Below are positions 9,333 to 18,191 of a stretch of 45,946 nucleotides of DNA, piece by piece (the first letter of the stretch is position 1; each line of letters starts with the position of its first letter). The notes below the pieces were generated by a model. It did no database searches. It had not been told where the DNA came from and worked only from the letters and a program-made list of their open reading frames with translations. The stretch spans positions 1 through 45,946 of the forward strand of contig CAMLBO010000032.1 of NCBI GenBank assembly GCA_946478305.1. Direction: 5' to 3'. The DNA is from an uncultured Enterobacterales bacterium. Its GTDB lineage: Bacteria > Pseudomonadota > Gammaproteobacteria > Enterobacterales > Enterobacteriaceae. The position numbers and the translations under genes were made by a program.

Positions 9333-10097
9333 ATGACAAACCTGTTCTCCCTCGATAACAAAAAAATTCTGGTTACCGGCTCAACGCGTGGGTTGGGCTT
9401 TCTGCTGGCCAAAGGGCTGGCGCAGCATGGTGCCGAAATCATTGTTAACGGAACATCGGCGGATACCACCGCGCGGGCTGCCGAAGCACTGCGGGCTGAA
9501 GGCTTTATCGTGCATCCGGTCTCGTTTGATGTCACCGACAGCCAGGCAGTGAACAAGGCGATTGACCATATTGAGAAAGAAATTGGTGCAATTGATGTGC
9601 TGGTCAACAACGCGGGTATTCAGCGTCGCCACAAGTTTACCGAGTTCCCCGAAAAAGACTGGGATGACATTATCGCGGTCAATCAGAAATCGGTTTTCCT
9701 GGTCTCACAGGCGGTGGCCCGCTATATGGTCAAACGTGAAAAGGGCAAGATCATCAATATCGGTTCTATGCAAAGTGAACTGGGCCGCGACACCATCACG
9801 CCTTATGCCGCGTCTAAAGGCGCGGTAAAAATGCTGACCCGCGGCATGTGCGTTGAGCTGGCGCGCTATAACATTCAGGTCAACGGCATCGCGCCAGGCT
9901 ATTTTAAAACCGATATGACTCAGGCGCTGGTCGATAACAAAGAGTTCTCAGACTGGTTGTGTAAGCGTACACCCGCTGCGCGTTGGGGCAATCCGGAAGA
10001 ACTGATCGGGGGGGCGGTTTATCTGTCCTCCCAAGCATCGGACTTCGTCAACGGGCATCTGCTGTTTATCGATGGCGGCATGCTGGCAGCCGTATAA
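9333..10097 (+). CDS. idnO: 5-keto-D-gluconate 5-reductase (gluconate 5-dehydrogenase)
   Basis: This is a classical short-chain dehydrogenase of 254 residues that reversibly reduces 5-keto-D-gluconate to D-gluconate with NAD(P)H in the cytoplasm. The cofactor motif TGSTRGLG is at 15-22 and NNAG at 92-95. The active-site residues are Ser145, Tyr158 and Lys162. Long blocks match E. coli IdnO (VNNAGIQRRH, FTEFPE, QSELGRDTITPYAASKGAVK, GIAPGYFKTDMT, HLLFIDGGML). Unlike E. coli, no idnD, idnK or idnT lies beside it. It is divergent from an IdnR-like repressor, with a CRP-like site between them. Confidence 0.95.
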   Translation: MTNLFSLDNKKILVTGSTRGLGFLLAKGLAQHGAEIIVNGTSADTTARAAEALRAEGFIVHPVSFDVTDSQAVNKAIDHIEKEIGAIDVLVNNAGIQRRHKFTEFPEKDWDDIIAVNQKSVFLVSQAVARYMVKREKGKIINIGSMQSELGRDTITPYAASKGAVKMLTRGMCVELARYNIQVNGIAPGYFKTDMTQALVDNKEFSDWLCKRTPAARWGNPEELIGGAVYLSSQASDFVNGHLLFIDGGMLAAV

Positions 10098-10222
10098 TTC
10101 CCGTCATCCTTCAAGTTCTCTTGGCGTTGGCTGCCTTCACTTACTCCAGGCGCTTACCTGGGTAAGCGCCTGGGGATTCACGCAGTTGCCGCCTTGATAC
10201 AGCTCGAATGATGTAGGGTATT
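10098..10222. repeat. ERIC element (enterobacterial repetitive intergenic consensus)
   Basis: This intergenic sequence of about 125 bp resembles the ERIC repeat. The segment GTAAGCGCCTGGGGATTCAC matches the well-known ERIC core with one change. The centre is a near-perfect palindrome with arms CCAGGCGCTTACC (10146-10158) and GGTAAGCGCCTGG (10161-10173). The outer ends (TCATCCTTCAAGTT near the left, AGCTCGAATGATG near the right) are imperfect inverted copies of each other. It fills the space between idnO and the next SDR gene, which lie on the same strand, so the RNA could fold into a long stem that affects downstream expression. Confidence 0.88.
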
Positions 10223-10241
10223 CCCTGGAACAGGAATAAAT

Positions 10242-10985
10242 ATGAAAAAAATGGCATTAATCACCGGTGGCGGTAGCGGTATCGGGTTGAGTGCGGCGAA
10301 AGCGTTGGCGGCGGGTGGTTTCACGGTGATTATCACCGGGCGCGATTTGGCGAAACTTGAGCAGGCCGTGGCGCAGTTTCCGGCCGGGCAGGCGGTGGCA
10401 CGTCAGCTGGATGTTACGCGCCCTGAGTCGGTTGAGGCGTTGTTTGCCGAGATTAAAAACACCTTCGGGCGGCTGGACCTGCTGTTTAACAACGCAGGAA
10501 CCAACGTGAAAGAGGTGCCGGTTGAGCAACTGGCAGTGGAAGACTGGCTGGCGGTGATCAATACCAATCTGACAGGGGTATTTTTGTGCACCCGCGCGGC
10601 GGTGGGTTTGATGAAACAGCAAACCCCGATGGGTGGCCGCATTATCAATAACGGCTCGATATCGGCGCAGTCGCCGCGCCCAAACTCGGCACCCTATACC
10701 GCCAGCAAACATGCTGTAACCGGCCTGACAAAATCGACGTCGCTGGATGGCCGTGCGTTTAATATTGCCTGCGGGCAGATTGATATTGGCAATGCGGCCA
10801 CCGATATGGGCAATAAAGCGCTGGCAGGCAGAATGCAGGCCAACGGTGAAATAGCCGAAGAGCCAGTAATTCCGGTGGAACGTATTGGTGAAGCCGTGGC
10901 CTATATGGCAAGTTTACCGCTCGATGCCAATATATTAACTATGACGATTATGGCTTCCGCCATGCCGTTGGTCGGGCGGGGATAG
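10242..10985 (+). CDS. SDR-family oxidoreductase, substrate unknown
   Basis: This is a short-chain dehydrogenase of 247 residues with NAD(P)-binding motif TGGGSGIG at 8-15, NNAG at 83-86 and catalytic Tyr152 and Lys156 (PYTASKHAV), with Ser139/Ser141 nearby. The C-terminal MASAMPLVGRG is seen in a group of uncharacterised bacterial SDRs. AGGA lies seven bases before the ATG. It follows idnO on the same strand, separated by the ERIC element, and ends at a strong terminator. A role in polyol or sugar-acid oxidation is suggested only by the neighbours. Confidence 0.85.
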   Translation: MKKMALITGGGSGIGLSAAKALAAGGFTVIITGRDLAKLEQAVAQFPAGQAVARQLDVTRPESVEALFAEIKNTFGRLDLLFNNAGTNVKEVPVEQLAVEDWLAVINTNLTGVFLCTRAAVGLMKQQTPMGGRIINNGSISAQSPRPNSAPYTASKHAVTGLTKSTSLDGRAFNIACGQIDIGNAATDMGNKALAGRMQANGEIAEEPVIPVERIGEAVAYMASLPLDANILTMTIMASAMPLVGRG

Positions 10986-10997
10986 TCAAATATAAAA

Positions 10998-11019
10998 AGC
11001 CCCGCACAGTGGCGGGGCT
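10998..11019. terminator. Bidirectional terminator between the SDR gene and aqpZ
   Basis: AGCCCCGC (10998-11005), loop ACAGTG, GCGGGGCT (11012-11019) is preceded by AAAAA and followed by an AT-rich tract, between two convergent stop codons. Confidence 0.85.
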
Positions 11020-11029
11020 ATTAATAATT

Positions 11030-11734
11030 TTATCGGACGAGTGTTTTCTTTTCCAGTAAACAGCGGTAAATAAGCCCGCCCGCAATCCCGCCAAGAATAG
11101 GCACCAGCCAGAATACCCACAATTGCTGGATGGCCCAGGTTCCCTGGAATATAGCCACGGCTGTACTTCGTGCCGGGTTCACTGAGGTATTGGTGACCGG
11201 AATACTGATTAAGTGAATTAAGGTTAATGCCAGACCAATCGCCAGCGGAGCAAAACCTGCCGGTGCGTGCCGGTCGGTCACGCCATGAATGACAATTAGG
11301 AATACCGCTGATAACACAAACTCAATCACAATTGCTGACGTCAGCGAATAACCGCCCGGTGAATGTTCCCCATAACCATTGGAAGCGAACCCGCTGGCGG
11401 TGGCATCAAAACCGGTTTTACCACTGGCGATCAGATATAGCACGGCTGCGGCTGCAATCCCGCCGACCACCTGCGCCACAATATAAGGCACTACATCTTT
11501 GGCCGGGAAGCGACCTCCGGCTAATAATCCTACGGTGATCGCAGGGTTAAAATGGCCGCCGGAAATATGGCCGACAGCATAGGCCATAGTCACTACGGTT
11601 AAACCAAATGCCAGTGCCACACCAACAAAACCTATACCCAGTTGTGGGAAAGCTGCGGCTAATACAGCACTGCCACAGCCACCAAACACGAGAACAAACG
11701 TTCCTAAGAACTCAGCCGACAATTTGCTTAGCAT
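11030..11734 (-). CDS. aqpZ: Aquaporin Z
   Basis: AqpZ is a tetrameric inner-membrane water channel. The 234 residues (E. coli 231) hold six transmembrane helices and both half-helix signatures, HFNPAIT (NPA at 63-65) and SVNPARS (NPA at 186-188). The selectivity filter of a water-specific aquaporin is visible as His174 and Arg189. The family start [13 protein letters not shown] is intact. It is transcribed from its own likely promoter and is not obviously part of the sugar-acid operons on either side. Osmotic adjustment is the usual role. Confidence 0.96.
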   Translation of the reverse strand: MLSKLSAEFLGTFVLVFGGCGSAVLAAAFPQLGIGFVGVALAFGLTVVTMAYAVGHISGGHFNPAITVGLLAGGRFPAKDVVPYIVAQVVGGIAAAAVLYLIASGKTGFDATASGFASNGYGEHSPGGYSLTSAIVIEFVLSAVFLIVIHGVTDRHAPAGFAPLAIGLALTLIHLISIPVTNTSVNPARSTAVAIFQGTWAIQQLWVFWLVPILGGIAGGLIYRCLLEKKTLVR

Positions 11735-11822
11735 GGGATTATCCGCCCTTCATAAACGTATTTTTCTACTGCGCCTGTAATGTCCCACAGCAAGGTAATT
11801 ACCTTTGGGTATTACTTTAAAG

Positions 11823-11850
11823 AGTATAGTTTCTGTTTTTATTATTTTAA
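11823..11850 (-). promoter_or_regulatory. Candidate sigma-70 promoter for aqpZ
   Basis: On the minus strand, TTAAAA (11850-11845) and TATACT (11828-11823) are separated by 16 bp, about 90 bp upstream of the aqpZ ATG. The -10 box is good and the -35 box is weak. Confidence 0.45.
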
Positions 11851-11878
11851 TAATTAAGTTTAAGCGACAATATGAAAA

Positions 11879-11905
11879 AAACACCCGATATTACATCGGG
11901 TGTTT
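11879..11905. terminator. Terminator downstream of the cytochrome c subunit gene
   Basis: AAACACCCGAT (11879-11889), five-base loop, ATCGGGTGTTT (11895-11905). On the minus strand the stem is followed by a run of seven T, so it fits the end of the dehydrogenase operon, whose last stop codon is at 11952. A T-rich tract also follows on the plus strand. Confidence 0.88.
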
Positions 11906-11951
11906 GATTTTTTACGCGCCTGAACGCCGTCAGAGAGCAGGTGGCTTCCCG

Positions 11952-13364
11952 TTATTTTGCTGGCTTGCGTTTTCTTCCCAGCCAGAAGATTAACACCAGC
12001 AGAATAACCACACCGGCAATCATTGCAGGGGCCATATAAGGTTGCAGCTTGGCCAGCAGCGTTACGGGGCCGCCAGCGCGCAGAACGGCGACATCGCTGG
12101 CCGTGACCTGAATGGCTGCGTTGCCGTAATTCTTCAGCACATAATTGGAGATATCGGCAATCTGCTGGTTGCCAAGTTGGCCGACATAAGATCCTTCACC
12201 AAATTTTGGCATCAGTACGTGCTCGTTACCCACCTGACGGTCCACGCCGTAGAGAATGGCGGAGATCAGGTTTGACGCATTGCCCATGCCGGTTGCGGTG
12301 TTGTTATACAGCGATGGATAGGCCTGATTTTTACTGCCTGAACCGTCCGGCTGGTGGCAGCTGGCACAATAGCCGCTGAACAGGGCCGCGCCGCTGTTGA
12401 GGGTACTATTAGCGTTGGCAGGGTGTGCGCCGCGTAAACCTTCTTCGACATTCACCGGTTTACCGAAGGTGTCGGCCGCCTGAGTATCGCGTGGATCACG
12501 AACCGGCGTACTGTTTTTCAGGTAAAAGGCAATGGCATTCAGGTCTGCATCCGGCATGTATTGCAGGCTGTTTTGCACGGCCTCTGCCATACCCCCGGCA
12601 GCCTGATTTTTACCGGCAGTACGGCCGGTTTTCAGGTATTCCACCAGCTGTGCCTGAGACCAGTTCCCAATACCGCTAACGGGATCCGAACTGATATTTG
12701 GCGCATACCACGGGCCGACCATCCCGCCTGCCAGCGGTTTGTCGCTCACGGAACCCATCATCAGATTACGCGGTGTATGGCAGGTATCACAGTGGCCAGC
12801 ACCGTTGACCAGATAGGCCCCGCGGTTCCATTCGGCACTTTTGCTGGCATCCGGCTTAAACGGCGTGCTGTCGAGGTACATCATATTCCAGCCCGCCATC
12901 GCAATACGCATATTGAACGGGAATGGCAGAGCAGTCTCTTCGGTCGGGGTTTCCACCGGCTGAACATCCTGCTGGAAATAGGCGTACATCGCCTTGATAT
13001 CTTCATCGCTCATATGGCTGTATGAGGTATACGGCATCGCGGGGTAAAGATTCTTACCGTCAGGCCGAACGCCCTGACGCACCGCGCGCGCGAACTGCTC
13101 CTCGGTGTAATTACCGATACCAAAGGTTTTCGACGGCGTGATATTGGTGGTGAAAATCGTGCCCATCGGCGAGTGAATCGCGTAGCCACCCGCGAATGGC
13201 TTACCGCCTTCGGGGTTGGTATGACAGGCCTGGCAGTCGGCGGCGGTGGCAACCCACTTGCCCTGACGCGCGAGTTCCGCCTGATCGTCTGCGGCCAGTG
13301 CGGCGCTACTTAACAGCCAACCCAGCAACGCGGCGGTGACGCTTTTAAACAGCAAATTTCTCAT
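11952..13364 (-). CDS. Membrane-bound dehydrogenase, triheme cytochrome c subunit (gluconate 2-dehydrogenase type)
   Basis: This subunit passes electrons from the periplasmic FAD subunit to the ubiquinone pool. The 470 residues begin with a Sec signal peptide (about 1-24, cleaving after SSAALA). Three c-type heme sites follow: CQACH at 44-48, CDTCH at 192-196 and CASCH at 333-337, with Met110, Met270 and Met385 as possible axial ligands. A single C-terminal helix (about 446-463) and a basic tail (RKRKPAK) anchor it. The layout is that of the cytochrome subunits of gluconate 2-, alcohol and sorbitol dehydrogenases. Its ATG overlaps the stop of the FAD subunit gene (ATGA), which implies translational coupling. 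Confidence 0.93.
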   Translation of the reverse strand: MRNLLFKSVTAALLGWLLSSAALAADDQAELARQGKWVATAADCQACHTNPEGGKPFAGGYAIHSPMGTIFTTNITPSKTFGIGNYTEEQFARAVRQGVRPDGKNLYPAMPYTSYSHMSDEDIKAMYAYFQQDVQPVETPTEETALPFPFNMRIAMAGWNMMYLDSTPFKPDASKSAEWNRGAYLVNGAGHCDTCHTPRNLMMGSVSDKPLAGGMVGPWYAPNISSDPVSGIGNWSQAQLVEYLKTGRTAGKNQAAGGMAEAVQNSLQYMPDADLNAIAFYLKNSTPVRDPRDTQAADTFGKPVNVEEGLRGAHPANANSTLNSGAALFSGYCASCHQPDGSGSKNQAYPSLYNNTATGMGNASNLISAILYGVDRQVGNEHVLMPKFGEGSYVGQLGNQQIADISNYVLKNYGNAAIQVTASDVAVLRAGGPVTLLAKLQPYMAPAMIAGVVILLVLIFWLGRKRKPAK

Positions 13365-15016
13365 GCGTCACCTGCCAGTTTCTTCGCCATATCATCAGCG
13401 GCTTTCAGGCCCAGTGCGGCCATGGTCAAGGTACTGTTCACGACGCTGGAAGAAGGGATCGCGCCACCTCCCGGTAGCCACAGATTGGCGTGGTCATGGG
13501 CGCGGCAATTGCCGTTAACCACCGAGTCTTTCGGATCGCTGCCCATAATAGTGCCGCCCATAATATGGTTATTAGCATTCAGACTGGTGGTGATGTTGAA
13601 CTCGTCAGCCATGAACAGTTGGCCAATGTGCTCCAGTTGTCTATGTGCTGCTTCGGCACCTTTACGCACGTAGTCACCCACGTCGTAATGAATATCCGGA
13701 CACGGCAGGCCATGCGGATCTTTACGCGTGGTGCTGAGTGTCAGGCGGTTTTCAGGATCGGGTAGCGGTTCGAGGCTGATGGACAAGTCCACGCCATAAA
13801 TGGTGCGGCGGCGGATCTCTTCATCCAGTTCCTTACCGACCAGGCCCATCTGCAACGCTTTAGAGGTTGCGGGGATCACACGGTTGATGTTGTTGAGTAT
13901 CATCTTGTTGGCGGAATACTCTTTGCGGAACTCACCGTCACGTGGGCCAACCAGACAGCTGCTCTGCGCCGGACCACGGCCAATCCACAGCGGCTCTTGC
14001 GCGATGAAGGTACAGTGGAATCCGGAGTGGTCCATCATGTTACGGCCAACATGGTCGGACGAGTTGGCGATGCCGTTAGGGTTTTTATCGTTGGCGGCCA
14101 TCAAAAGCAGGCGCGGGGTTTCGATACCGTTACAGGCCAGGGCGAACACTTTGCCGGTGGCTTTGTGCGACTGCTTTTTATTATCGAGCCAATGAACGGC
14201 GGTGATGTTGTTGTCTGCATCGGTGTCGATTTTGTACACCACGGCCTCAGCCAGTACGACGGCACCTTTGTTTTCGGCGCGTTCAACGTGGGCAATGCCG
14301 TTGTACATCGCACCAATCGGGCAAATGGGCTGACAGTTATTGTTTCCGCAGCAGGTCGGGCGTCCATTCCACGGACGGGTGCTGCGGCCCTGTGGGATCG
14401 GCACAGAGCGGTAACCATGCGGGTTCACGACTTCTGCGAAGCGGGTATCGCCATAGCCGTACGGGACCTGTTCCATTGGATAAGGTTTACTGCGCTCGGA
14501 GGGGGATTGCAGGGCTGGATCATTCGGGCCAGCAACGCCGATCTCTTCTTCCGCACGGCAATAATAGGGTTCGAGCTCGTCATAGGAGATCGGCCAGTCG
14601 CGGCCGACGCCGTACAGCGTCTTCATTTTGAAATCGTTAGGCACGTGACGCCAACAGGAGGCAGCCCAGTGCCAGGTGGTCCCGCCGACGGTGCGCAGAT
14701 AACCCTGCTTAAAGCTGCTGGCACTCGGTCCGGTTAGATGCACATAGTTATTTTCCGGGAAATAGAGTGGTGCAGGGGCATTTTCGGATTGCGGGTAGAG
14801 TCCCTGGTAATCCGAACCGGCACGGTTTTCAAAAGGCATATTGCGCCAGTTTTCCACTGCCTGGGCGCGTTCGATCCGTAAACCGGCTTCCAGAACCAGC
14901 ACCGAAAACCCTTGGCTGACCAGTTGATCGGCAATCATGCCACCGACCACGCCGGAACCGACAACAATCACATCTGCGGACGCATCACCGTTCGCCATAA
15001 ATTCTGGTTTCTTCAT
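13361..15016 (-). CDS. FAD-dependent GMC oxidoreductase, catalytic subunit (gluconate 2-dehydrogenase type)
   Basis: This 551-residue GMC-family dehydrogenase is the catalytic subunit of a three-part periplasmic enzyme. The FAD motif GSGVVGG is at 20-26, and the GMC catalytic pair is His484 (NNHIMGGT) and Asn527 (VVNSTLTM). A cysteine cluster (C222, C223, C228, C232 in CCGNNNC..ICPIG) matches the iron-sulphur site of FAD glucose/gluconate dehydrogenases that pass electrons to a cytochrome subunit. It has no signal peptide of its own, so export should occur together with the Tat-borne small subunit. Gluconate to 2-ketogluconate is the best guess; glucose, sorbitol or another polyol remains possible. 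Its ATG overlaps the small-subunit stop (TGATG). Confidence 0.9.
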   Translation of the reverse strand: MKKPEFMANGDASADVIVVGSGVVGGMIADQLVSQGFSVLVLEAGLRIERAQAVENWRNMPFENRAGSDYQGLYPQSENAPAPLYFPENNYVHLTGPSASSFKQGYLRTVGGTTWHWAASCWRHVPNDFKMKTLYGVGRDWPISYDELEPYYCRAEEEIGVAGPNDPALQSPSERSKPYPMEQVPYGYGDTRFAEVVNPHGYRSVPIPQGRSTRPWNGRPTCCGNNNCQPICPIGAMYNGIAHVERAENKGAVVLAEAVVYKIDTDADNNITAVHWLDNKKQSHKATGKVFALACNGIETPRLLLMAANDKNPNGIANSSDHVGRNMMDHSGFHCTFIAQEPLWIGRGPAQSSCLVGPRDGEFRKEYSANKMILNNINRVIPATSKALQMGLVGKELDEEIRRRTIYGVDLSISLEPLPDPENRLTLSTTRKDPHGLPCPDIHYDVGDYVRKGAEAAHRQLEHIGQLFMADEFNITTSLNANNHIMGGTIMGSDPKDSVVNGNCRAHDHANLWLPGGGAIPSSSVVNSTLTMAALGLKAADDMAKKLAGDA

Positions 15017-15633
15017 CAGGCTTTGCTCACATCAGTCTTGGTGTTTACCGGCCCAAAACGGTCGGCGTTCATCGATTCAGGCATCGCGGCTGCAGGCGGC
15101 GCGGCGGTAAACCATAAAGGACCATTGCCACAGTAGGTCGGCACAATCAGACCATCGCTTACCGGGCGGTACATCAGCGCATCTTTATAGGATATTAATA
15201 TGGAATCGATACCATGACCGACAGTGCCGGTATACCAAGCGGTGACGATACTGGTCAGCAAGTCACCTAAGCCTTGCTGTTTCGCCACTTCCTGCAACTG
15301 AGATGCAGATTGATCGTTTTTGACCAGCGCATGAAGTTTGTTTACCTGAACGGGAAAATCTGGCTGGCTGCGGAAGAATGCATTGAAAATTCGCGCAGAA
15401 GCGCCTTCGCTTAGATTTGTATGTTCTGTCACCGCCTGAGAGACCCGATAAAACTGGCCAAAAATAACCGGGGAAGTGGTCGCCGTCTCTTTCTCCGCCT
15501 GTGAAAGGAACGGGAAGCCAAGCAGGGTGGTGGCAACCATTGCAGAGGTCAAGCCTTTCAGCATGTCACGGCGACTGAAACCGGTACCATTTTCGGGTGT
15601 ATTGCTCTCAATAAGTGAAGGATTGTTGTCCAT
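15016..15633 (-). CDS. Membrane-bound dehydrogenase small (gamma) subunit, Tat-exported
   Basis: This is the small subunit of the gluconate 2-dehydrogenase subunit 3 family, needed for assembly and export of the FAD subunit. It is 205 residues from ATG 15633, which has CGAG seven bases upstream. A frame extension to 15762 lacks a ribosome binding site. A twin-arginine signal (SRRDMLKGL followed by a hydrophobic stretch ending near LSQAE, about residues 20-48) points to Tat export of the already folded complex. The family motif WYTGTVG is present in the middle of the mature part. It is the first of three overlapping genes on the minus strand. Confidence 0.9.
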   Translation of the reverse strand: MDNNPSLIESNTPENGTGFSRRDMLKGLTSAMVATTLLGFPFLSQAEKETATTSPVIFGQFYRVSQAVTEHTNLSEGASARIFNAFFRSQPDFPVQVNKLHALVKNDQSASQLQEVAKQQGLGDLLTSIVTAWYTGTVGHGIDSILISYKDALMYRPVSDGLIVPTYCGNGPLWFTAAPPAAAMPESMNADRFGPVNTKTDVSKA

Positions 15634-16224
15634 CTCATATCTCGCTGGTGTTGGGGTGTGAGCCAAAGTGGCCCTGGGAAAAGGAGAACTATTAAAAACG
15701 GTGCGGATGATAAGCCTAAACACAGGAAAGCATGCAAACAAATCGTGCGAATTATTTAACATCCAATCACAATTTTATCCTTGTTATGCAACAATAAGAT
15801 TTTTAACCAAATGGTACGTTTTAGGGTTAAAGCTCATAATGAGCACCATCGTTTTTTTCAGTATTTCTGGTTAACTGATTGAGATTTAATGGTCACTCGT
15901 CGATTTCGATATAAAGGGATTGGTTAAATTGTTCATTTTTTGTAAATGAAAAGATTCTAATTGGTGGCGTTAATACATGAAATTGGTTGAGATATAAGGG
16001 GAAAAAGGTTACAAATAACCCAAAATGAGATCTGGCTCGCAGAATGGCGCTGAGCTGGACATAAAATCAGCGACTGGTTGTGTTTTTCGTTTGGCGACGT
16101 TACAAATATGTTAATTATTTTCGAAATTGTACGGGCGCGTTGACGACCGATCGTCTATAACTTGGTATGTATGTAGTGATTGTGTGAATGATTTGTTTAA
16201 ATAAATCATCATCTGGGGATTGAC
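15634..16224. other. 591-bp AT-rich region between the dehydrogenase operon and yejG, no gene seen
   Basis: I see no credible coding sequence. The region must hold the divergent promoters of the dehydrogenase operon (minus) and yejG (plus). Small palindromes are TTGTT-ATGC-AACAA (15781-15794) and TTCATTT-N5-AAATGAA (15932-15950), both unassigned. A weak yejG promoter candidate is TTGACG (16140-16145) with TGGTAT (16163-16168) at 17-bp spacing. Confidence 0.4.
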
Positions 16225-16569
16225 GTGAATAATATCCAACATTCGGTAGTACATCGCTTACCGCAAAGTTACCGATGGTTATCGGGTTTTGCAGGTATCA
16301 AAGTTGAACCGATTCCGCTGCCTGGCAGCGAGGAAGGAACCAACCTTATTGGACTCAAGTTATTGAGCCACGAGGGTGATGTGGCCTGGCAGGTGATGCG
16401 AATGCTCACCGAATGTCTACAGGAAATTCAGGTTGAAAGTGCCGTAGTGGAATATGACGGTGAACCCTGCCTGTTTGTTAAGCGTGACGACGAAAGTGCC
16501 ACGCTATGCCGCCTGAAAAATACCGGCGCGGCTATCGCTGAAACAGTTTCAGCGCTCTATCCGTTCTGA
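16225..16569 (+). CDS. yejG: Conserved enterobacterial protein YejG
   Basis: This 114-residue cytoplasmic protein has the same length as E. coli YejG and clear matches (VHRLPQ.YRW..GFAG.KVEPIP, LKLLS..GD.AW.VM, GEPCLFV, CRLKN.G.AIAE). The start is GTG with GGGGA six bases upstream. It has no signal peptide or membrane segment. It is convergent with yejF, as in E. coli, with only 25 bp between stop codons and no clear terminator. No function is established for the family that I can state with confidence. Confidence 0.93.
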   Translation: MNNIQHSVVHRLPQSYRWLSGFAGIKVEPIPLPGSEEGTNLIGLKLLSHEGDVAWQVMRMLTECLQEIQVESAVVEYDGEPCLFVKRDDESATLCRLKNTGAAIAETVSALYPF

Positions 16570-16594
16570 CGTTCCTTTTGCTTTGCTTTACCCT

Positions 16595-18190
16595 TCAGTG
16601 AGTTAATGCCGAGAGTGACAGTAACTCCCGCGTATAGGCATGCGCAGGTGCGCTGAAAATCGCCTCACATTCGCCTTGTTCGACCACTTCCCCTTCCCGT
16701 AGCACAATCAGCTGATGGCATAACGTGCGTACCACCTGCAGGTCATGACTGATAAACAGGTAAGATAATCCCAGCCGTTGCTGTAAATCTCTCAGGATGA
16801 CCAGAATCTGCGCTTGTACTGATTTATCAAGCGATGATGTGGGTTCATCTAAAATCAGCAGTTCAGGTTGCAGGATCAGCGCCCTGGCAATGGCGATACG
16901 TTGGCGCTGACCCCCAGAAAACTCTGCCGGATAACGGTACCGGGTGGCGGGATCAAGGCCGACTTCACGCATCGCTTCAATGACCCGCTGCTCGCGCTGA
17001 TGCTCGGTGAGTGTCTGATGCACCAGCAGCCCTTCGGCGATGATCTGCATGACATTAAAACGCGGATTAAGCGCTGAGTGAGGGTCCTGAAACACGACCT
17101 GGATACGGCGGCGAAAAGGCAGCATCTGACGGCGGTTAAAGCGGTGCAATGGCTGGCCGTCGAACACAATCTCACCCTGTGAGCTCAGCAGGCGCAGCAG
17201 GGCCAGCCCGGTTGTGCTTTTTCCGGAACCCGACTCGCCGACTACGCCGACACTTTCACCACGCCGCAGACAAAAGCTCAGCTGATTCACTGCCCGTTTC
17301 TCACTGACTGTACGACGTAGCAGACCACGTTTTTGAGCAAAGCTGACGCTAAGATCTCTCACCTCGAGCAAAACAGGCTGGTGCGCCTCCAGCGTGCGCG
17401 GATGCCCCTGTGGCTCAGCCTGTAACAGCTGTCTGGTGTAAGCATGCTTTGGCTGGCTGAACAGTGCGTTACGCGGTTGTTGTTCAACCACATGGCCCTG
17501 TTGCATTACTGCCACGTTATCTGCCAACTGGCGAACGATTTTCAGGTTATGGGTAATGAACATCATGGTCATACCCAGTTCTTGTTTTAGCTCGTTCAGC
17601 AATTTTAGGATTTGCGCCTGTACCGAGACATCCAGCGCGGTGGTGGGTTCATCGGCAATCAGCAATTTGGGCTGCGTCAGCACGGCCATGGCAATCATGA
17701 CGCGCTGGCGTTCACCGCCGGAGAGTTGATGGGGGAAATCACCCAGCCGGGATTTTGGATTGCGAATACCCACACGATCCAGGCAACTGATGATTTCTCC
17801 GCGTGCGGCTTCGCGGCGCATTCCCCGGTGCAACGACAACACTTCCGCCAGCTGTTTTTCAATGTTATGCAGTGGATTCAGTGACACCATCGGCTCCTGA
17901 AAAATCATCGAAATCTGGTTACCACGAACGCGGTGCAGTTCACTCTCTGTGGCATGTAGCAGCGACTGCCCTGCAAATTGAATGTCACCCTGCGGATAAC
18001 TCACGGTTGGCAGCAGGCGCAGTATTGACAGTGCGGTGACGCTCTTGCCGGAACCTGACTCACCGACCAGCGCCAGTGTTTCACCGGCATCTATATTGAG
18101 CGAAACATCGCTGACAACCTGATGCAAGGCATTACCCTGATGGAAGGCCACGCTCAGATTCTGAATGCTTAACAGGGGCGACGTCGCCAT
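16595..18190 (-). CDS. yejF: ABC transporter ATPase of the YejABEF peptide importer
   Basis: YejF drives the inner-membrane YejABEF importer, which in E. coli takes up oligopeptides and the peptide-nucleotide microcin C. The 531 residues contain two ABC domains. The first has Walker A GESGSGKS at 43-50, signature LSGGE at 156-160 and Walker B LLIADEP at 176-182. The second has Walker A GESGSGKS at 318-325, followed by FSGGQRQ and LLILDEP. Both sites look intact. ATG 18190 matches the E. coli start; the extension to 18238 is internal to yejE and unsupported. It starts one base after the yejE stop, as last gene of yejABEF. Confidence 0.96.
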   Translation of the reverse strand: MATSPLLSIQNLSVAFHQGNALHQVVSDVSLNIDAGETLALVGESGSGKSVTALSILRLLPTVSYPQGDIQFAGQSLLHATESELHRVRGNQISMIFQEPMVSLNPLHNIEKQLAEVLSLHRGMRREAARGEIISCLDRVGIRNPKSRLGDFPHQLSGGERQRVMIAMAVLTQPKLLIADEPTTALDVSVQAQILKLLNELKQELGMTMMFITHNLKIVRQLADNVAVMQQGHVVEQQPRNALFSQPKHAYTRQLLQAEPQGHPRTLEAHQPVLLEVRDLSVSFAQKRGLLRRTVSEKRAVNQLSFCLRRGESVGVVGESGSGKSTTGLALLRLLSSQGEIVFDGQPLHRFNRRQMLPFRRRIQVVFQDPHSALNPRFNVMQIIAEGLLVHQTLTEHQREQRVIEAMREVGLDPATRYRYPAEFSGGQRQRIAIARALILQPELLILDEPTSSLDKSVQAQILVILRDLQQRLGLSYLFISHDLQVVRTLCHQLIVLREGEVVEQGECEAIFSAPAHAYTRELLSLSALTH

Positions 18191-18191
18191 A

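Noticed and set aside
13997-14737. Plus-strand frame inside the FAD subunit gene (246 codons)
   Set aside because: It is antisense to a gene with intact FAD, cysteine and His/Asn motifs and has no own ribosome binding site or domain.
15634-15762. N-terminal extension of the dehydrogenase small subunit
   Set aside because: It would put 43 unrelated residues before a normal Tat signal peptide, and no ribosome binding site supports it.
16140-16168. TTGACG and TGGTAT as a firm yejG promoter
   Set aside because: The -35 is good, but the -10 is poor; kept only as a weak candidate inside the intergenic entry.
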